From NCBI RefSeq assembly GCF_021869535.1, contig NW_026262701.1, positions 45,325,278 to 45,389,277 on the forward strand: a stretch of 64,000 bases of DNA. Direction: 5' to 3'. The position numbers were made by a program, and so were the translations under genes. This stretch comes from Mytilus californianus. Taxonomy: Eukaryota; Mollusca; Bivalvia; Mytilida; Mytilidae. Shown one piece after another: positions 10,135 through 23,902 of the stretch; the stretch's first letter is position 1, and every line of letters begins with the position of its first letter. The notes under the pieces were generated by a model. That model was not told the DNA's origin and ran no database searches. It saw only the letters and a program-made list of their open reading frames with translations.

Positions 10135-12616
10135 CGTTATATCGTTTAAACGTTATTTTACGACAAATAATGATAAATAAACTGCATTACATGAATGTGA
10201 ATTAGCACAAGTCTATAGCTGTTGTATCTATAAGAAAAGAATGCATTCAAATTTAATGAATGTAAAACAAAAATATAAAGTTCTTGCGGAAATAGTACAT
10301 GAAGTATTAGTTAATGTAGTTTCTAATGCATACCAAACACCAGGCGCATGTAAAACACTCCAATAAAACACACACATCTCATTTCAAAATTATACATCGA
10401 AATAGACTGAACAAACGGATATATAATATATTAAAACTGATGGTATCAGCATTCCCTGAAAAAAAAATAATCACTTGTTTTTTATTATAGCAAAACCTGC
10501 ACAAAACGAACAATATTTGCTTGAAATTCCATTAAAATATGCAATTCAGAAAAACTTCATGGTACTTCGACTAAATCTTTTCAAAAAATAATAACTTTTA
10601 AGCATTTGAACATAGAGATGAAATACTAAAAAACAATCCTTTTATTTAACAACCATTCGTTATGTTTTATTTTCAAGTTATATCAATTCATTTCTTGGCA
10701 AACAATGAGCTGATGATGCCACCTTTGACTATTGTAATTGTTATTAAAACTTATATGATTAACATTTTCCTCTGTCAGCGTCTTTCATTTGACCAAATAC
10801 TTGTAAAAATCTTGGCCTTTACATGTTTATGTATTATCAAGTTGTTCCGATGAATAAATTGTTGAGAACCTGAGAGTAATGTGAAAATGGAATTTCGCAG
10901 ACCTGTATTGCACTGAAAGTCCAGGGTCCAAATCCGACATTTGAGGGACCATATCCTTTATCTATTTTCTAACTTTTCAGAGGTTTGTAATGGATGATTT
11001 ATGAGACGTGCCTAATAATAGTTTGCTTATTATAGAAAATTACGTAAATATGGGCATGTATACAGTCACTTAAAGTGTACTGAATGTCCAAGATCCCAGT
11101 CATGCACTTAAATGAACATTTCATTGGCACTCATCTTTCTTGATTGTGGGGATTAATTTTGACATAAGGATTTCGCAAAGAATAACGAAGAGTACTAAAT
11201 GAGTGTCTGCTTATGAACTGAACATAATTTGAAGTTGGTAGATTAAACATAGTTTATTTGCTCTTAAGGTCAAGGATGTCAGTCATTCATTTGAGGAAAC
11301 AATGTCAATGGACAATGTCCCACGATCAACTGGTGGCTTATGATTTGTCGTAAGGATTTGGCAAAAATAACCAAAAAAGAGTTCGGTGGTTACCCTAAAA
11401 TACTTTGTTAAGTTAGAACGTTTGAAACCTATAATAAACGCTCTCGGCATCTTTAACTTTTAAATGTTGAAACAGTACCCAAAGAGAGTGTCATATCATT
11501 TCACACCTCCTAGGTTTTAAATTTTCTAATGCTTGTCCGTCTTTCAAGCGAGATATGACCTTGTAAAAATTACTTCACGTAGCCATTAGTGATTAAAATC
11601 TGTCCTTGGGACATTGCCGAAGACTACTGAACGAGGATGTGCTGATGATCTGTAAATCAATTCGGATGAATCAATAATTGAATGGATTTTTGTCTAGTTT
11701 TTGGTAATCAACAGAGGAGTCCTTAAGCTGACATGTTTTAATAATATAATCTTTGACTGATGATCCGTGGATCTGTATGTAAAATGATATAGACTTTCGT
11801 TCTTAATGACTTCCGTCTAGTATTTAAGTTATAGCACCACCACATCATTGGTTGTTTCGCTGGTTTGTAAAATTACTAACCGCTTTGCTGGTACATGAAT
11901 TTTGATTTTTATTCTAGAAATGGTCGTATTAGTAATCCTATTATGAATTTCGTAACTGTTGTAAAATTTTGATACATTTATTTAACATTTATCAAATAAG
12001 AGTCAAGAGATTTGTTATCAAATTTCCTTAATTAACACCATGATTACATTACGATAAAAGACCGTCTTTCATGATCAATTTTATAACATGGCTATACATA
12101 TCATATCTCACTTCGATGTTTCACAGAAGGAGCATAATTGACGTTTTGTATAACTGACGTATATGTAATAAAACAACTTGCAGCTCATTCTTTACTTTAA
12201 CAAAAAAAAGTGTGAGTGAAAAATCTTAGTACAGAAGGCTGTTTTTGTTTATTTGAGCAATACGTAAAATATATCTTCATGAACTTCAGACAACAATTAG
12301 AATATTTATATGTGGATGTAAAAGAATGTCCTTAAATTGTTAGTAAGCAAGAATTGTCTGCAGTTGCGGTCAAATACTGATCATTATCTCCATTTTCTTG
12401 TTCTGTGTTAAATGGCTACATCTCATATCTGTTTGGATTCAGTCATTCGTAGTTTCTGAAGGATAATTTTATCGATATAATTGTATAACAAAATAAAATA
12501 TGTAAATTCGTCATAAAACTATCATACGAGTTTTTGTAGTGTATATCCAAATCAAAATGAATGTAAATTTAACAACTAAAATGAGCTTTTATCATGAATA
12601 TCCCAGAAGTTCATAT
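10135..12616. other. 2.5 kb of AT-rich sequence, nothing recognised
   Basis: No gene, no clear repeat and no RNA signature was seen on either strand. The only open frame above 60 codons (10662-10853) is hydrophobic, low-complexity and unlike any family I know. Confidence 0.4.
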
Positions 12617-13167
12617 TTAAGGGGGCTCGAGGGTATAAATCCATTTTCTTTTTTAATATAGGATTTCGCAATTATTTTCTATAAATGAACTTTATCATAT
12701 ACTTAATAGAAAAATGAAATAAAAAAGTGGGGTCACCGTTCATTTAAGCTCACAATCTGCCTTCGAAAGAAGCATGCATTTTTGTTAAGGTACTTTTTTT
12801 CTGTTGAACTAAGAAAAAGAGGTAATATCGAAATAAAAAAAGAACTAAATTACAGAAATCGCTTAAATTTTACAATTGTTTAGTTTAAGTACAGCTTATT
12901 TAAGAACAATAATAAAATATATAGGTCACCGATGAGTTAAAAAAGATATTTGAATTTTAATGCAAAAAAAGTGCATTTTTGCACCAAAGCTTTTTCAATG
13001 ATATAAACATTTTAAAAGTCATCTGGGGCCAAAACAAATCGATTTTTTGGGTTGATGTTTGTACCATATCATAAAATAACAACTAATAGTGTAATAAATA
13101 AAATTTGTAATGAAAAAAAAAATGTTTAAAATGTTGCTAAAATTTTCGTACCCTCGAGCCTCCTTAA
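12617..13167. mobile_element. MITE with TTAA target duplication
   Basis: Left end TTAA-GGGGGCTCGAGGGTA and right end TACCCTCGAGCCTCC-TTAA are inverted copies with one mismatch in 15 bases. The flanking TTAA on both sides is the target duplication of piggyBac-type transposases. The inside (about 540 bp) is AT-rich and non-coding, so mobilisation must have depended on an enzyme encoded elsewhere. Confidence 0.8.
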
Positions 13168-14265
13168 TGTTATAAATCACAAATCACCTAAATAATTTAA
13201 ATACGTTCTTTCAAATTTAATACAAATGACTACGACATGGACAAATGTAAGAATGCAAAAACAATTCAGCTTGAAGTTATGCCTGTTCATGACAGTCTCA
13301 TTTGACTAATTTGTAAGTATTTAAGTACCCTTTCATACTGTTAATCTAATCATTGTTTACCTATCGGATTGGCTGTGGTTAAAAGTGACTGAATTTGATA
13401 TTTACATAATTAAAATATGATACTATAAACACATGAAATATAAAAATAAGAAAAAGTTTTAGAATTGCAAATGATACTACTAACCACTAAAGTAAGTACT
13501 CGAGAATATAATTATAGAAAAACAAACGAATAAAAAAAAGTCTTTATAGCATTATGAAATATAGTTCTAGTTCATCTGCAAATACACCATTTTTAATCAA
13601 ACAACAGATAATAAGTATATAATTTCAAAACAACAGTATCAAATTACTTACATCCATGCAGAAGTTCGCTTAAGTTTCACTTGTGTAAATAGAAAATGCA
13701 ATATCTCATAGGACTCGTTTTAGTAACAACACAAGCTGGATACCGTTCAGCATCTTCTTCAGGAGGTTAAACATCTACCACCAGTTCACTGGTAACAATA
13801 AGTTCAATAACTACTTTTTTTCGCTAGATTATTTCTTAGCAATAATGACACACTCAAAGGTTAGGTTAAGACAAAGAACCACAACAACTGGTTGGTCCAA
13901 TTATCAAATCTGATTTCAGCATGTTCAAATGAATATGACAGAGGGGAACTTCAATACAGCCTAACTCCTTTACCCTGTAACACAACGGAGGTACATGTAC
14001 CAACAAAGATATCCTTGGACAAAAGGCAGCACAAGACATAAAGGGTATAATCTTCCATGTAATCACAAAAACTGGACAGAAAAGCCTGACTCGCAGGACA
14101 TTCTAACGTGTCGGTAACAAGGGATGTCGTACAAGCACTGGACTTTGGTTTAATATCTCTTTCATTCTTTTTTTTGGAGTCTAAAACGATCCGTCATCAC
14201 CTGACCATTGTTCTTACAATATGAACAATTCGGTTACTGTTGGGTGCAGACCAAGAATAACATAA
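13168..14265. other. AT-rich stretch, nothing recognised
   Basis: No supported gene. A minus-strand frame at 13866-14066 has no recognisable domain. Confidence 0.3.
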
Positions 14266-14266
14266 A

Positions 14267-14481
14267 GTAAACGCACGTTAACGCCGCGTGCACGCATTTC
14301 ATTTGTTAACTCCAATTTTTGCGTTTACTAGTAAACGCGCGTTTACTATAATTATGGAAATTTCTAATGTCTTCTCGAGTTAACGCGCGTTTACTCTGTG
14401 TCCGTTTAGTCAGTAGTTTACGTGCGTTTTCTACAGATTTTACATCTTAACCTGTACGTGCACTAAGAAAACACGCGTTTA
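14267..14481. repeat. CpG-rich palindrome cluster
   Basis: Two overlapping perfect palindromes, GCGTTTACTAGTAAACGC (14321-14338) and TAGTAAACGCGCGTTTACTA (14329-14348), sit among further words of the same kind: GTAAACGC at 14267, GTTAACGCGCGTTTAC at 14379, GTTTACGTGCGTTT at 14416 and ACACGCGTTTA at 14471. The surroundings are AT-rich and CpG-poor. Confidence 0.75.
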
Positions 14482-14629
14482 ATCTTCCTGTTAAATATTT
14501 GTTGAAATTATCAAAATACTTTTTTTTCTTTGATTGAATGATTTTCGATTTTAAAGTTTGAATATAGAACCATAACTTTTTTTAAAGTATGTTCTATCAG
14601 ATTCTTATGAACTATGTTATTCTTGTTTT

Positions 14630-15515
14630 TCTTTATTTGTTCTTCTTCTCAAAAGGGTCAAATTTTGGACTAGACATGGTATAACTTGTATAACTAGACT
14701 GGGTCTTATTCTGTACAACAGGCTTACTATCAGCACGCTCAGTACTTTGATCTTTGTAATTCCCGCTCGAAGTACTAACATTTTGTCCTTTGAAATTTCT
14801 TTTATGTGAAAGATAATAATATTTATCGGAAACAACAGCTGCATCTTGCAATGTCTCAACAGTTTTGTCATTTAAATTTGTTTTTAAGTCTAAATGAACA
14901 CGCTGATTGAACTCTTCTAATAACATTTACTGACATCTTTTATCAAAATTTTTATGGATTTTCTTTGACGTCAGCCATTTACCAAATAGATCTTCTTTTT
15001 CTCTAGCAAATTCAACATAGTTTTGTGATTCGAACTTTTTATAAGACCTAAATTTCTGTCTATATGCTTCTGGCACTAGCTCATAAGCTTTCAAATCTTC
15101 CTGTTTTACAGTTTCATAAACAGACTTTTTTTCTGAAGAAAGTGCTTAGTAAACATGGTAAATGTCAGCGGCCTTGCCCACAACATCACTCTACAGCATC
15201 GTGATCCAATAAGTCTTTGGTCATTTCAAATTTTGTGTAATTTTCTTAAACTGTGGAAAATATTTCTCAACTGTTTTTTCATAACATCTGGGAACCAAAC
15301 GTATATTATTTTGCGGCCTCAAAATGTTCTGATTTTGTTTTTTCTTCTTTAGTGTTGCGCATGCTGTTTACTTTGACCATTTCTATTTTCAATTTCTCGA
15401 TCTGTAACTTTTCCCTCATTCTAAGATCTGCCTGTCTTTCTTCGTTTTCCAATTGTTTTAATTTAACTTCTATTTTCAATTGATTTAATCCGAATTCATG
15501 TTCTAATTCTAGCAT
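14630..15515 (-). pseudogene. Gag-like fragment of an LTR retroelement, broken
   Basis: Reading right to left on the minus strand there is a coiled-coil N-terminal part rich in Lys and Glu (15515-15306), a region around LVPRCYEKTVEKYFPQF with stops, then AYELVPEAYRQKFRSYKK and FAREKEDLFGKWL (about 15090-14960), and finally MLLEEFNQRVHLDLKTNL (14926 onward). This is the order seen in Gag proteins of bivalve Ty3/gypsy-type elements. At least four in-frame stops occur, one directly before MLLEEF. No zinc knuckle, protease or polymerase follows, so only a Gag remnant is present. Confidence 0.65.
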
Positions 15516-15964
15516 TCTAGCTGTTTTAATTTGATAGCATCAATAGTTTTGACATTAAGTTAAAGAACCTCTTCACTTAAAAATTATGTGTCAACTAATT
15601 TGTCTTTTTCCGATTTATTAATATTTTTTTCTCGTGGTTACTTTTAAATCTATTTTTAGATGTTTAGTAAGCAACACTAAATATTTTTCCTTTAATCAAT
15701 TAAACCCCCACGGGTCTGTCGCATTTAGAAATTAACTGGCATCAAATGCCATTTTGTTGAATTTTATTGATAAATTTTAATTCAATAAAATATATTTACT
15801 TAAAAAAATTTTAATCTTATATTGACGTTCTCCCGGACGAGCCCACAATTCACCTTGAAATTGAAGCCTACAAAAGAAAAAAATCAATAAGAAATTTAAG
15901 AAGATTTATTTTACAATTTTACAAGAAATATCATACAAATAAAATTATCTGAATTACCGATTTT
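15516..15964. other. AT-rich spacer, nothing recognised
   Basis: No ORF and no repeat were recognised between the Gag remnant and the tandem array. Confidence 0.3.
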
Positions 15965-16515
15965 ATTCTTTTCTGTATCCGGAATTCTTCTCTTATCTGT
16001 TGCGGAACCAAACGGAATATGTATATGTCCAATAAACTCAAAAACTAGTATGATGTTGTTAACGTAAATAAAAGCATATATCAACAACTCCAGAGATTTT
16101 CTAAAAATAAATTTTCTATTCTGATAAGTCTAGTTTCGGTGTCTGTATATATACTTGTCATGGGAACTTCTAGAATACTACAGAAGGGAAACTTATAGAA
16201 CATTGTTGAAATTTAAATAACGCATGGTAGATGATGGTCATTCAGGAATTATTATTATTCAAATAGAAAGTTCTCATGATTCCATCAGTATCTACGATTG
16301 TTCCAACGATTTCTAAACTACACAATACCATTATTTTGTAAGCAACTATAAGCAGATCCCAACTCAATAATATAAACATCTTATTAGGCCACTTTAAACA
16401 AATTAGGCCAAGATAAATAATCATTGTAATTACAATCTTATAGCAAAAGTAAAGAATGTTATAAAAGATAAAAAAAAAAAAAAAACGAAAGAGTAGTAAA
16501 AAAGGAAATAATTAC

Positions 16516-16622
16516 GAATAAGTAGCAAAAATGGTATAAATAACGAATAAGGAATAATTAACGACTAAGGAATAAGTATCGACTAAGGAATAAGAAACGA
16601 ATGAAGATAAGGAATGATTAAC
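16516..16622. repeat. Degenerate short tandem repeat around AAGGAATAA
   Basis: Units like ACGACTAAGGAATAAGT recur with variation about every 16-18 bases. The duplicated block holds the same array at about 20384-20486. Confidence 0.6.
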
Positions 16623-16784
16623 CAAATCCACGACCTATGATTTGGTTGTGTTTATTCGAGTGTGACCACGGTTTTTTAGCGAAATTGATCAAAAATATAA
16701 ACAGACTTCCTTTCTGGACATGAAATAGATGCTAGGACCATACACGGTAAATTATCTGTGCCTTATAAATAAGAAGATGCGGTA

Positions 16785-17100
16785 TGAGTGTCAATGAGAC
16801 AACTCTCCATCCAAGTCACAATGTATACAGAATTAACAATTATAGGTCAAAGAACGGCCTTCAACACGGAGCAAGCTATAAAGGGCCCCAAAATGACTAG
16901 TGTAAAACAATTTAAACATGAAAACCAACAGTCTAATATACATAAGAAACGAGAAACAAGAAACACGTATGAACCACACCAACAAACGTCAACCACTGAA
17001 AAACATGCTCCTGCCTTAAGACAGGTGCATAAAAATGCAGCGGGTTTAAACTAGTAAGATGGTGCCAAACCCTCCCCTATTTCTCCGATCTCGATTTGCT
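16785..17100 (-). repeat. Dispersed repeat family A, copy in the first X block
   Basis: CAATGAGACAACTCTCCATC, AACGGCCTTCAACACGGAGC and the end GCCAAACCCTCCCCTA match, as reverse complement, the copies at 34860-35250 and 63415-63785. A frame of 88 codons open here and at 20658 is shared because the DNA is duplicated; it is not a gene. The duplicate lies at 20655-20970. Confidence 0.75.
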
Positions 17101-17898
17101 AATATCACGTCGTTATAAAGCCCATAGCCCCGTGTGTATCTAACTCATATACCCGGGCGTTGCTACCTATTACCACGGGGAAGATCACGCACGTTTTCCT
17201 TATTTTCGTGGTTGTTCCCAGTGAAAAAAAACCCTGCAGGTTATCTATGTTGTCTTTCTTTAAATAATTTTATGTAATTCAGTAATTATTTTATCCTATT
17301 ATATTCATCATTGGCATTCATTTTAGAAAATGCATTACTTGTACGTAGATGCACCAAAGTTAGATTTTTGTTAATTTGAATTCATGTATTTTGGCCTATA
17401 TATTACGTATCATTATTTATTGTTAAGTAGCAGCTAAACGGAATGGAACATCATCTTGAAGAATAGTATATGAATCGGCAAACACTTTGAAAATATCATT
17501 CAGATACAAACATTGTTGTTTTTTTTTTCCTTTTTTTTTTCATTATCCCATTGCTAGAGAATATTGCCCCTTATTGTTCCACATTTCAACATTGAACCGC
17601 ACATAAATGAGGATTTTCGTGTCTTGCATTTTTTTTTTATTGTGAAACTAGTCTATATTTTATCTACATATATGCGATGCAATATGGAACGAAAACAAAA
17701 CAAATAATTTCCCTTTAAACCCTATTAATCAATGATATACACATTTGTTTATTTGAAAGAAACCTCTCACCAAATATTTTTGAATTCTTGTTATTTTGTT
17801 AAAAAAAATACATTCTTTAAACATGTTAAAGCAAATACTAATTAAAAAACGTTTATTTGTAAATCAGCCCAGAATAGCTTGTTTCAAGACTGGTTGTA

Positions 17899-18335
17899 GG
17901 TTGCACTTCTGTAAATATATACAATGCAATCTCCATAGGAACTTCCTTTGCGGCTAAAGCTGTGCCACTTTTACTATGAAGTTTCGTAAAAAATTATATC
18001 CTAGAGCAGAAAGTTGATATGCACTACTTTTTTATTCAAAGGTCGAAACATAGGGCTGTGCGGCATATCTTCAACATTTATATGCCCCGAACTTCTAAGA
18101 GTTTAAACTTATATTAAAATTCTGTACTATCCCTTCCTCTACTTTGAGTGTCCCTCAGAATTCAATTATCGCCGCTACCATACTGGTAACATTGCCAATT
18201 TATTTCTCTATGAGATGAAACATAGAGATTATATCTGGGAACCAGTACGTTAAAAAAATTAAATATCTATGAAGATTATATATCTCCCCAAAAGAGGCGT
18301 GGCTTGTGAAACAGCTGTATTTACAAAGTGCAACC
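17899..18335. mobile_element. MITE, copy 1
   Basis: Left end GGTTGCACTTCTGTAAATA and right end TATTTACAAAGTGCAACC are inverted copies apart from one extra base, with TA on both outer sides. The 437-bp interior is non-coding. The same element lies at 21775, 23461 and 25139, and truncated at 19578. Confidence 0.75.
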
Positions 18336-19577
18336 TATTCAAACATTTATTCAAATAAAAAAAACTCTTGAAAAACATTTTTTCTCACAACAATACTTAT
18401 TTATCAGAATTATAACCTAACGGAAATCACTGCATATACTCTAACTTTTCTTTAACAGTACATTTTATACCCCCACCCCCGTTTCAATTTTTGAAGATTT
18501 GAAAACAAGACTTTATTTATTGTCAGCTTACCCTATGTGCATGTTTGCTGACATGACATAGCTAGAACCTGTTTGAAATTATTCTGATAACAAAGCATTT
18601 CAGAATAATATAAATGTAAAGTTTAATAGTTAATTATTCCAAATTTCAAGATAATATAAAATATCTAATTCTGCCTCTGTGTCCAGTCCACATCTTACTG
18701 TATGCCTATTTGTCAATAAAAGTTCACAATTTCTGCCTCAAATGGTCAGTTTAGACATCTTGTCACAACAGTATCATCTCTAAGCATATATCTAACATAA
18801 TTTAGCTAATATATGACCTAGAAGTGTTTAAACAAAGCCATATTTGCAAAAGATGTATGTACGAAGTTACCAGTCTGATGTATGAATGCACTTAAAGTTT
18901 TGTACAACTGACTGCTAACATTTGTTTTTTGCATAACTTCCAAGCACAGTTATTATTTTCTATACAAAAAACCTTTAAAATAATAAAATCATAGCATTTA
19001 CAGGTTAAATTATCTGTTTTATAACCCAGGGGTAGGCATTTTTCTCTGTTTTTTGCCACTGGGGCCTCAAATTTTCTAAATTATTCTGCTGTTGCTGTGA
19101 ATATGGAATATTTTGTACATATTTAGGATAGAAAACACTATTCTTAGTTTAAATGAGGTATTTTTGTATTTCTAGCTTGTTTTTATTTTTTTTTTTGCCG
19201 CAGTCACAAAAAAGCAAATTCAGGTGTTACAGCTTACTTTTGGGTTATCGAAAGGACAAAAAACACCCCAACAACAATATTCATCAAGGATCTATGAGTT
19301 TCAATGACTGCGAAGAGTAAATATAAGCACTTCTAAACAATTTGAATTCCAAATATGCATATATTATGAATTTATTTTGCATTCAGGGCTTTAGGTACAC
19401 TATGCATATACTGTAAACTGTAAATTTATGCTGAGCCATCATAATTGAGGCCCAGAATTTTTTTCAATCTTCATGAAATCAAATATAAAACTTTATTTTT
19501 GAGTTAATTTTATTAAAATCTCTGAGATAAACCAGATTTGGTGAAATTCTATATGTTCTCTTTTTTCACCCAATAAA

Positions 19578-19833
19578 TGTTGCACTTCTGTAAATATAGA
19601 CACTGCAATTTCCCATTGGAATTCCCTTTCCGGCTAAAGCTGTGCCACTATGAAGTTTCGTAAAAAATTATATCCTAGAACGGAAAGTTGATATGCACTA
19701 CTTTTTTATTCAAAGGTCGAAACATATGGCTGTGCGGCATATCTTCAACATTTATATGCCCCGAACTTCTAAGAGTTTAAACTTGTACTAAATTTATGTA
19801 CTATCCCTACCTCCAATTTGAGTCTCCCTCATA
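19578..19833. mobile_element. MITE, copy 2, truncated at the block junction
   Basis: Begins like the other copies (TGTTGCACTTCTGTAAATA) but stops after about 255 bases at CCCTCATAATTC, where block 2 begins. ATTC is shared by the two joined sequences. Confidence 0.75.
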
Positions 19834-21774
19834 ATTCTTTTCTGTATCCGGAATTCTTCTCTTATCTGTTGCGGAACCAAACGGAATATGTATATGTCCA
19901 ATAAACTCAAAAACTAGTATGATGTTGTTAACGTAAATAAAAGCATATATCAACAACTCCAGAGATTTTCTAAAAATAAATTTTCTATTCTGATAAGTCT
20001 AGTTTCGGTGTCTGTATATATATACTTGTCATGGGAACTTCTAGAATACTACAGAAGGGAAACTTATAGAACATTGTTGAAATTTAAATAACGCATGGTA
20101 GATGATGGTCATTCAGGAATTATTATTAGTCAAATAGAAAGTTCTCATGATTCCATCAGTATCTACGATTGTTCCAACGATTTCTAAACTACACAATACC
20201 ATTATTTTGTAAGCAACTATAAGCAGATCCCAACTCAATAATATAAACATCTTATTAGGCCACTTTAAACAAATTAGGCCAAGATAAATAATCATTGTAA
20301 TTACAATCTTATAGCAAAAGCAAAGAATGTTATAAAAGATCAAAAAAAAAAATAACGAAAGAGTAGTAAAAAAGGAAATAATTACGAATAAGTAGCAAAA
20401 AAGGTATAAATAACGAATAAGGAATAAATAACGACTAAGGAATAAGTATCGACTAAGGAATAAGAAACGAATAAAGATAAGGAATGATTAACCAAATCCA
20501 CGACCTATGATTTGGTTGTGTTTATTCGAGTGTGACCACGGTTTTTTTGCGAAATTGATCAAAAATACAAACAGACTTCCTTTCTGGACATGAAATAGAT
20601 GCTAGGACCATACACGGTAAATTATCTGTGCCTTATAAATAAAAAGATGCGGTATGAGTGTCAATGAGACAACTCTCCATCCAAGTCACAATGTATACAG
20701 AATTAACAATTATAGTTCAAAGAACGGCCTTCAACACGGAGCAAGCTATAAAGGGCCCCAAAATGACTAGTGTAAAACAATTTAAACATGAAAACCAACG
20801 GTATAATATACATAAGAAACGAGAAACAAGAAACACGTATGAACCACACCAACAAACGACAACCACTGAAAAACATGCTCCTGCCTTAAGACAGGTGCAT
20901 AAAAATGCAGCAGGTTTAAACTAGTAAGATGGTGCCAAACCCTCCCCTATTTTCCGATCTCGATTTGCTAATATCACGTCGTTATAAAGCCCATAGCCCC
21001 GTGTGTATCTAACTCATATACCCGGGCGTTGCTACCTATTACCACGGGGAAGATCACGCACGTTTTCCTTATTTTCGTGGTTGTTCCCAGTGAGAAAAAA
21101 AAACCTGCAGGTTATCTATGTTGTCTTTCTTTAAATAATTTTATGTAATTCAGTAATTATTTTATCCTATTATATTCATCGTTGGCATTCATTTTAGAAA
21201 ATGCATTACTTGTACGTAGATGCACCAAAGTTAGATTTTTGTTAATTTGAATTCATGTATTTTGGCCTATATATTACGTATCATTATTTATTGTTAAGTA
21301 GCAGCTAAACGGAATGGAACATCATGCATCTTGAAGAATAGTATATGAATCAGCAAACACTTTGGAAATATCATTCAGATACAAACATTGTTGTTTTTTT
21401 TTTTCCTTTTCTTTTCATTATCCCATTGCTAGAGAATATTGCCCCTTATTGTTCCACATTTCAACATTGAACCGCACATAAATGAGGATTTTCGTGTCTT
21501 GCATTTTTTTTTTAAATGTGAAACTAGTCTATATTTTATCTACATATATGCGATGCAATATGGAACGAAAACAAAACAAATAATTTCCCTTTAAACCCTA
21601 TTAATCAATGATATACACATTTGTTTATTTGAAAGAAACCTCTCACCAAATATTTTTGAATTCTTGTTATTTTGTTAAAAAAAATACATTCCTTAAACAT
21701 GTTAAAGCAAATACTAATTAAAAAACGTTTTTTTGTAAATCAGCCCAGAATAGCTTGTTTCAAGACTGGTTGTA

Positions 21775-22212
21775 GGTTGCACTTCTGTAAATATATACAA
21801 TGCAATTTCCCATAGGAACGTCCTTTGCGGCTAAAGCTGTGCCACTTTTACTATGAAGTTTCGTAAAAAATTATATCCTAGAGCAGAAAGTTGATATGCA
21901 CTACTTTTTTATTCAAAGGTCGAAACATAGGGCTATACGGCATATCTTCAACATTTATATGCCCCGAACTTCTAAGAGTTTAAACTTATACTAAAATTCT
22001 GTACTATCCCTTCCTCCACTTTGAGTGTCCCTCAGAATTCAATTATCGCCGCTACCATACTGGTAACATTCCCAATTTATTTCTCTATGAGATGAAACAT
22101 AGAGATTATATCTGGGAACCAGTACGTTAAAAAAATTAAATATCTATGAAGATTATATATCTCCCCAAAAGAGGCGTGGCTTGTGAAACAGCTGTATTTA
22201 CAAAGTGCAACC
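21775..22212. mobile_element. MITE, copy 3
   Basis: Same inverted ends as copy 1 and flanking TA on both sides. It opens the first Y unit of block 2. Confidence 0.75.
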
Positions 22213-23460
22213 TATACAAACATTTATTCAAATTAAAAAAAACTCTTGAAAACCACTTTTTCTCACAACAATACTTATTTATCAGAATTATAACCTAAAG
22301 GAAATCACTGCATATACTCTAACTTTTCTTTAACAGTACATTTTATACCCCCACCCCCGTTTCAATTTTTGAAGATTTGAAACAAGACTTTATTTATTGT
22401 CAGCTTACCCTATGTGCATGTTTGCTGACATGACATGGCTAGAACCTGTTTGAAATTATTCTGATAACAAAGCATTTCAGAATAATATAAATGTAAAGTT
22501 TAATAGTTAATTATTCCAAATTTCAAGATAATATAAAATATCTAATTCTGCCACTGTGTCCAGTCCACATCTTACTGTATGCCTATTTGTCAATAAAAGA
22601 TCACAATTTCTGCCTCAAATGATCAGTTTAGACGTCTTGTCACAACAGTATCATCTCTAAGCATATATCTAACATAATTTAGCTAATATATGAACTAGAA
22701 GTGTTTAAACAAAGCCATATTTGCAAAAGATGTATGTACGAAGTTACCAGTCTGATGTATGAATGCACTTAAAGTTTTGTACAACTGACTGCTAACATTT
22801 GTTTTTTGCATAACTTCCAAGCACAGTTATTATTTTCTATACAAAAAACCTTTAAAATAATAAAATCATAGCATTTACAGGTTAAATTATCTGTTTTATA
22901 ACCCTGGGGTAGGCATTTTTCTCTGTTTTTTGCCACTGGGTCCTCAAATTTTCTAAATTATTCTGCTGTTGCTGTGAATATGGAATATTTCGTACATATT
23001 TAGGATAGAAAACACTATTGTTACATGTGTTAGTTTAAATGAGGTATTTTTGTATTTCTAGCTTGTTTTTTTTTTTTTTGCCGCAGTCACAAAAAGGCAA
23101 ATTCAGGTGTTACAGCTTACTTTTGGGTTATCGAAAGGACAAAAAACACCCCAACAACAATATTCATCAAGGATCTATGAGTTTCAATGACTGCGAAGAG
23201 TAAATATAAGCACTTCTAAACAATTTGAATTCCAAATATGCATATATTATGAATTTATTTTGCATTCAGGGCTTTAGGTACACTATGCATATACTGTAAA
23301 CTGTGAATTTATGCTGAGTCATCATAATTGAGGCCCAGAATTTTTTTCAATCTTCATGAAATCAAATATAAAACTTTATTTTTGAGTTAATTTCATTAAA
23401 ATCTCTGAGATAAACCAGATTTGGTGAAATTCTATATGTTCTCTTTTTTCACCCAATAAA

Positions 23461-23902
23461 TGTTGCACTTCTGTAAATATAGACACTGCAATTTCCCATT
23501 GGAACTCCCTTTCCGGCTAAAGTTGTGCCACTATGAAGTTTCATAAAAAATTATATCCTAGAACGGAAAGTTGATATGCACTACTTTTTTATTCAAAGGT
23601 CGAAACATATGGCTGTGCGGCATATCTTCAAAATTTATATGCCCCGAACTTCTAAGAGTTTAAACTTGTACTAAAATTATGTACTATCCCTACCTCCAAT
23701 TTGAGTGTCCCTCATAATTCAATTATCGCCGCTACCATCTGTTTTTATACTGGTAACATTCCCAAGTTATTTCTCTATGAGATGAAACATAAAGATCATA
23801 TCTGGGAACCAGTACGTTAAAAAAATTAAATATCTATGAAGATTATATATCTCCCAAAAAGAGGCGTATCTTGTGAAACAGCTGTATTTACAAAGTGCAA
23901 CC
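23461..23902. mobile_element. MITE, copy 4
   Basis: Left end TGTTGCACTTCTG, right end AAAGTGCAACC. It carries a small insertion (CTGTTTT) after GCCGCTACCAT that copies 1 and 3 lack. Confidence 0.7.

Noticed and set aside
16788-20924. Same 88-codon frame at 16788 and 20658, apparently conserved
   Set aside because: Both lie in a recently duplicated block and within repeat family A, so identity reflects DNA duplication and not selection on protein.
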